The position numbers and the translations under genes were made by a program. The notes beneath the pieces were generated by a model. The model was not told the DNA's origin, did not search any database, and was given only the letters and a program-made list of their open reading frames with translations. DNA of 64,000 nucleotides from Pseudomonas sp. B33.4 (GTDB lineage: Bacteria > Pseudomonadota > Gammaproteobacteria > Pseudomonadales > Pseudomonadaceae), in assembly GCF_034555375.1 (NCBI RefSeq), contig NZ_CP140706.1:3649001-3713000 (forward strand), in the 5' to 3' direction. Below are positions 61,678 to 64,000 of the stretch, in pieces (position 1 is the first letter of the stretch; the number at the start of each line of letters is the position of its first letter).

Positions 61678-62085
61678 ATGGAAATAGATCGTCTGCTCAA
61701 GAAGCGGCAACTCAATGTGCAGGAACAGAATGCGGTGACTGCCCATCGCCTGACGGAAACTGCTCGATTCTGGCGTGATACGGGTATTCCCGAGGCCTTG
61801 GCATGTTTCGGCGAGCGCCAAGGTGTTGATTGGTCAGAAACCGTCGTACTCGATCTTGAAGTCGACTTTCCCGGAATGCCACGCCTGTATGGCTTGATCC
61901 TCGATCAAGCGGAACGGTTCATAGCGTTTCAAATTGACACCGACAGTGATCATCAACACGTTGAGTTCGTAAGCCAATGGGAGGACGTGTCGGCGCATCA
62001 GAACTATACGGCTTCCCAGCGCGGCACCGGCCAAGGCTTTGCTGTGATTTCTTTGCAGGTCAGGCGTGAAGTGCTTGCACTGTAA
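61678..62085 (+). CDS. Protein of unknown function
   Basis: A 135-residue soluble protein with an N-terminal helix (DRLLKKRQLNVQEQNAVTAH) and a beta-rich C-terminal half (LDLEVDFPGMPRLYGLILDQ, FIAFQIDTDSDHQHVEFV). GGGG lies before the ATG. It follows the DUF3885 gene by 77 bp and shares its more AT-rich codon use, so they may belong together. No family is recognised. Confidence 0.62.
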   Translation: MEIDRLLKKRQLNVQEQNAVTAHRLTETARFWRDTGIPEALACFGERQGVDWSETVVLDLEVDFPGMPRLYGLILDQAERFIAFQIDTDSDHQHVEFVSQWEDVSAHQNYTASQRGTGQGFAVISLQVRREVLAL

Positions 62086-62143
62086 TAGGCGCCCGTTTTC
62101 AGGCTTAGGTTTCCTCTCTCTGGAAGGCCGACAATCGCCGCGC

Positions 62144-62338
62144 TCAGGCGATGTAGAAGAAGTACAGCGCCAAGCCAAGCAACTGCATGAGCAGCAGAAT
62201 GGAAAGCAAATGATTACACCCCTTCCAGACGTTGCTCACCGGTTTGTTTCTGGCGACTCGGTAACGCAGGTAACTGTCGAGTGAAAGCGACGCCGTGGGG
62301 ATCAACACGAACAAAAACGTCAAAAAGAAATTAAACAT
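62144..62338 (-). CDS. Small two-helix membrane protein
   Basis: A 64-residue protein with two membrane helices (MFNFFLTFLFVLIPTASLSL and LLSILLLMQLLGLALYFFYI) and a basic loop between them. The start at 62338 has AAGGA only one base away, so the ribosome site is unusual; no better start exists. Convergent with the gene at 61678. Function unknown. Confidence 0.55.
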   Translation of the reverse strand: MFNFFLTFLFVLIPTASLSLDSYLRYRVARNKPVSNVWKGCNHLLSILLLMQLLGLALYFFYIA

Positions 62339-62573
62339 TTCCTTTGCCCATCGACTCCCAACATGAAACCGGATTTGTTCGCTGCATCGTGCGCTGCTCA
62401 AGTCGTCTGAGCAGACAGCTTAGCTGATCGGCATGTACCCGGAATTCTTGGGGTTGTGCACCGCAGTGATCCCGGGCGATAACACTTGTTGGGGACAAGT
62501 CAGTGACATGCAGACCCGCAACACCGCCATTAAGTGGCAAAATCCCCTGACCCTGATGATTTCGGAGACCACA

Positions 62574-64000
62574 ATGCTTCGCGTGTTTGAACAACGGCTC
62601 GACCCATTTCCTCCCGACGAAGCACCACCTCCGCCCGTTGGCCTGATGCGGTTCCTGTGGGCCTGCACGCGCGGCGCACGCGGTTATATCCTCGCGCTGG
62701 CGCTACTCAGTGCCGGTGTGTCGATCTACGAAGCCTGGCTGTTTTCCTTTCTCGGCCAGGTCGTCGATCTGCTCTCGACGTGGCAGGCCGGCGGCGGTGT
62801 CAACGCGCAAGAAAGTCGCGTGCTGTGGGGCATCGGCATCGTGTTGTTCATCAGCATCGGGCTGGTGGCGCTGCGCACCATGGTTCAGCACCAGATCCTG
62901 GCGATCAATTTACCGTTGCGGCTGCGCTGGGACTTCCATCGACTGATGCTGCGGCAAAGCCTTTCGTTCTTCTCCGATGAGTTCTCCGGACGGGTCACGA
63001 CCAAGGTCATGCAGACCGCGCTGGCCGTGCGCGAGGTGTTGTTCACGCTGATCGAAATCGCACCGGGCATTGGCGTTTACTTCATCGCGATCATCGCCCT
63101 GGCCGGCGGCTTTGCCTTGAAACTGATGTTGCCGTTCATTGCCTGGCTCGCGTTGTTCGGGCTGGCCATGCTGTACTTCGTGCCCCGTTTGGGGAAAGTC
63201 GGCCAGGAACAGGCCGATGCACGATCGTCGATGACCGGGCGGATTGCCGACGCCTACACCAACATCACCACGGTGAAACTGTTCTCGCACTCCAAGCGTG
63301 AAGCGCACTTCGCCCGCGCGGCGATGGAAGATTTCAAGCTCACCGGGTTTCGCCAGATGCGTCTGGTCAGCCAGTTCGAAATCGTCAATCAGGCGCTAGT
63401 GGTCGGGCTGATTATCGGTGCCGGCGGCTATGCCCTGTGGCTGTGGCATCTGGGTCAGGTCGGCACCGGCGCGGTCGCGGCGATCACCGCCATGGCATTG
63501 CGCATCAACGGCATGTCGCACTGGATCATGTGGCAGATGACGTCGCTGTTCGAAAACATCGGCACCGTTCAGGATGGCATGGCCACCCTCACCCGTGGCC
63601 CCAAAGTGCAAGATGCGCCAAACGCCACTGTGTTGGTGCCGGCTGGCGGCGCGGTGTCTTTTGACAAGGTGAATTTCAACTACAACGGCGAACGCCAGGT
63701 CCTCGACAACCTGAGCCTGCACATCCGCCCCGGCGAAAAAATCGGCTTGGTCGGCCGTTCCGGTGCGGGCAAATCGACGCTGATCAATCTGCTGCTGCGT
63801 TTTTATGATGTCGACAGCGGTGAGATCCGTATCGACGGGCAAAACATCGCGCACGTGACCCAAGACAGTCTGCGCAGCGCGATCGGCATGGTCACCCAGG
63901 ACACGTCGCTACTCCACCGCTCGATTCGCGACAACATCGCCTACGGCCGCCCGGACGCCACCGACGAAGACATCCGCCGCGCCGCCGCCAATGCGCAAGC
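62574..64000 (+). CDS. ABC exporter, permease-ATPase fusion (3' truncated)
   Basis: A half-transporter of the multidrug/lipid exporter family, cut by the right edge after 475 codons. A Pro-rich start (FPPDEAPPPPVG) leads to six membrane helices (about 30-320) and the ATPase, with Walker A GRSGAGKST (about 395) and the Q-loop in MVTQDTSLLH. Signature and Walker B are beyond the window. Substrate unknown; the 235-bp upstream gap holds its promoter. Confidence 0.85.
   Translation, partial: MLRVFEQRLDPFPPDEAPPPPVGLMRFLWACTRGARGYILALALLSAGVSIYEAWLFSFLGQVVDLLSTWQAGGGVNAQESRVLWGIGIVLFISIGLVALRTMVQHQILAINLPLRLRWDFHRLMLRQSLSFFSDEFSGRVTTKVMQTALAVREVLFTLIEIAPGIGVYFIAIIALAGGFALKLMLPFIAWLALFGLAMLYFVPRLGKVGQEQADARSSMTGRIADAYTNITTVKLFSHSKREAHFARAAMEDFKLTGFRQMRLVSQFEIVNQALVVGLIIGAGGYALWLWHLGQVGTGAVAAITAMALRINGMSHWIMWQMTSLFENIGTVQDGMATLTRGPKVQDAPNATVLVPAGGAVSFDKVNFNYNGERQVLDNLSLHIRPGEKIGLVGRSGAGKSTLINLLLRFYDVDSGEIRIDGQNIAHVTQDSLRSAIGMVTQDTSLLHRSIRDNIAYGRPDATDEDIRRAAANAQ

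Overview
This window reads as a chromosomal segment of a Pseudomonas species, most likely of the P. fluorescens group. The evidence is the high GC content with GC-ending codons, the many GTGGGAGC-type REP elements, the large share of c-di-GMP enzymes, TonB receptors and MFS exporters, and gene families such as DUF6124 and the OsmC-YcaO fusion that I associate with pseudomonads. Both ends cut through ABC transporter genes. No rRNA, tRNA, insertion sequence, phage or CRISPR array was seen.

Layout. 0-2.3 kb: the end of a phosphonate-type ABC importer (ATPase and two permeases). 2.5-13 kb: an MHS-family MFS transporter, a DUF72 protein, a PoxB-like thiamine diphosphate enzyme, an APH(3')-type kinase homologue, a LysR regulator, an alpha/beta hydrolase, a GFA protein, a lipoprotein and a YghU-type GST. 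13.3-21.5 kb: a siderophore receptor, a GAF histidine kinase, a LysE exporter, a repeat-rich non-coding stretch, small envelope proteins, a diguanylate cyclase and a hotdog thioesterase. 21.6-26.6 kb: a YkgJ protein and a tight operon with a WYL regulator, a 573-residue protein, a TerB-like protein and a glycine-rich membrane protein, preceded by a 48-residue membrane microprotein. 26.8-40.9 kb: OsmC-YcaO, a CHASE4-PAS-GGDEF-EAL protein, PPK2, a second TonB receptor, two TetR-controlled divergent pairs (O-methyltransferase; MFS efflux) and MsrA. 41.5-46.8 kb: a complete chaperone-usher fimbrial operon (adhesin, pilin, chaperone, usher). 46.8-50.7 kb: an accessory island with a C4-type antisense RNA ahead of a DUF6124 gene, a duplicated DUF6124 tail, a protein with a caspase-like His/Cys pair and a GIY-YIG-like protein. 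50.8-64 kb: a 2OG-Fe(II) oxygenase, an AraC regulator, an AT-rich orphan, a tyrosine phosphatase autotransporter, a CSS-EAL phosphodiesterase, TspO, an HSL-type hydrolase, small hypotheticals and a truncated ABC exporter.

Main points of interest. The strongest is the C4-like RNA. Its loops are complementary to two pairs of short repeats that flank it, and one of these contains the Shine-Dalgarno sequence of the DUF6124 gene. Next come the WYL-led operon of unknown function, the cassette flanked by two copies of the DUF6124 3' end and terminator, three near-identical palindromic boxes before the two first fimbrial genes, and the secreted phosphatase autotransporter. All functional statements come from reading motifs by eye; no database search was run.
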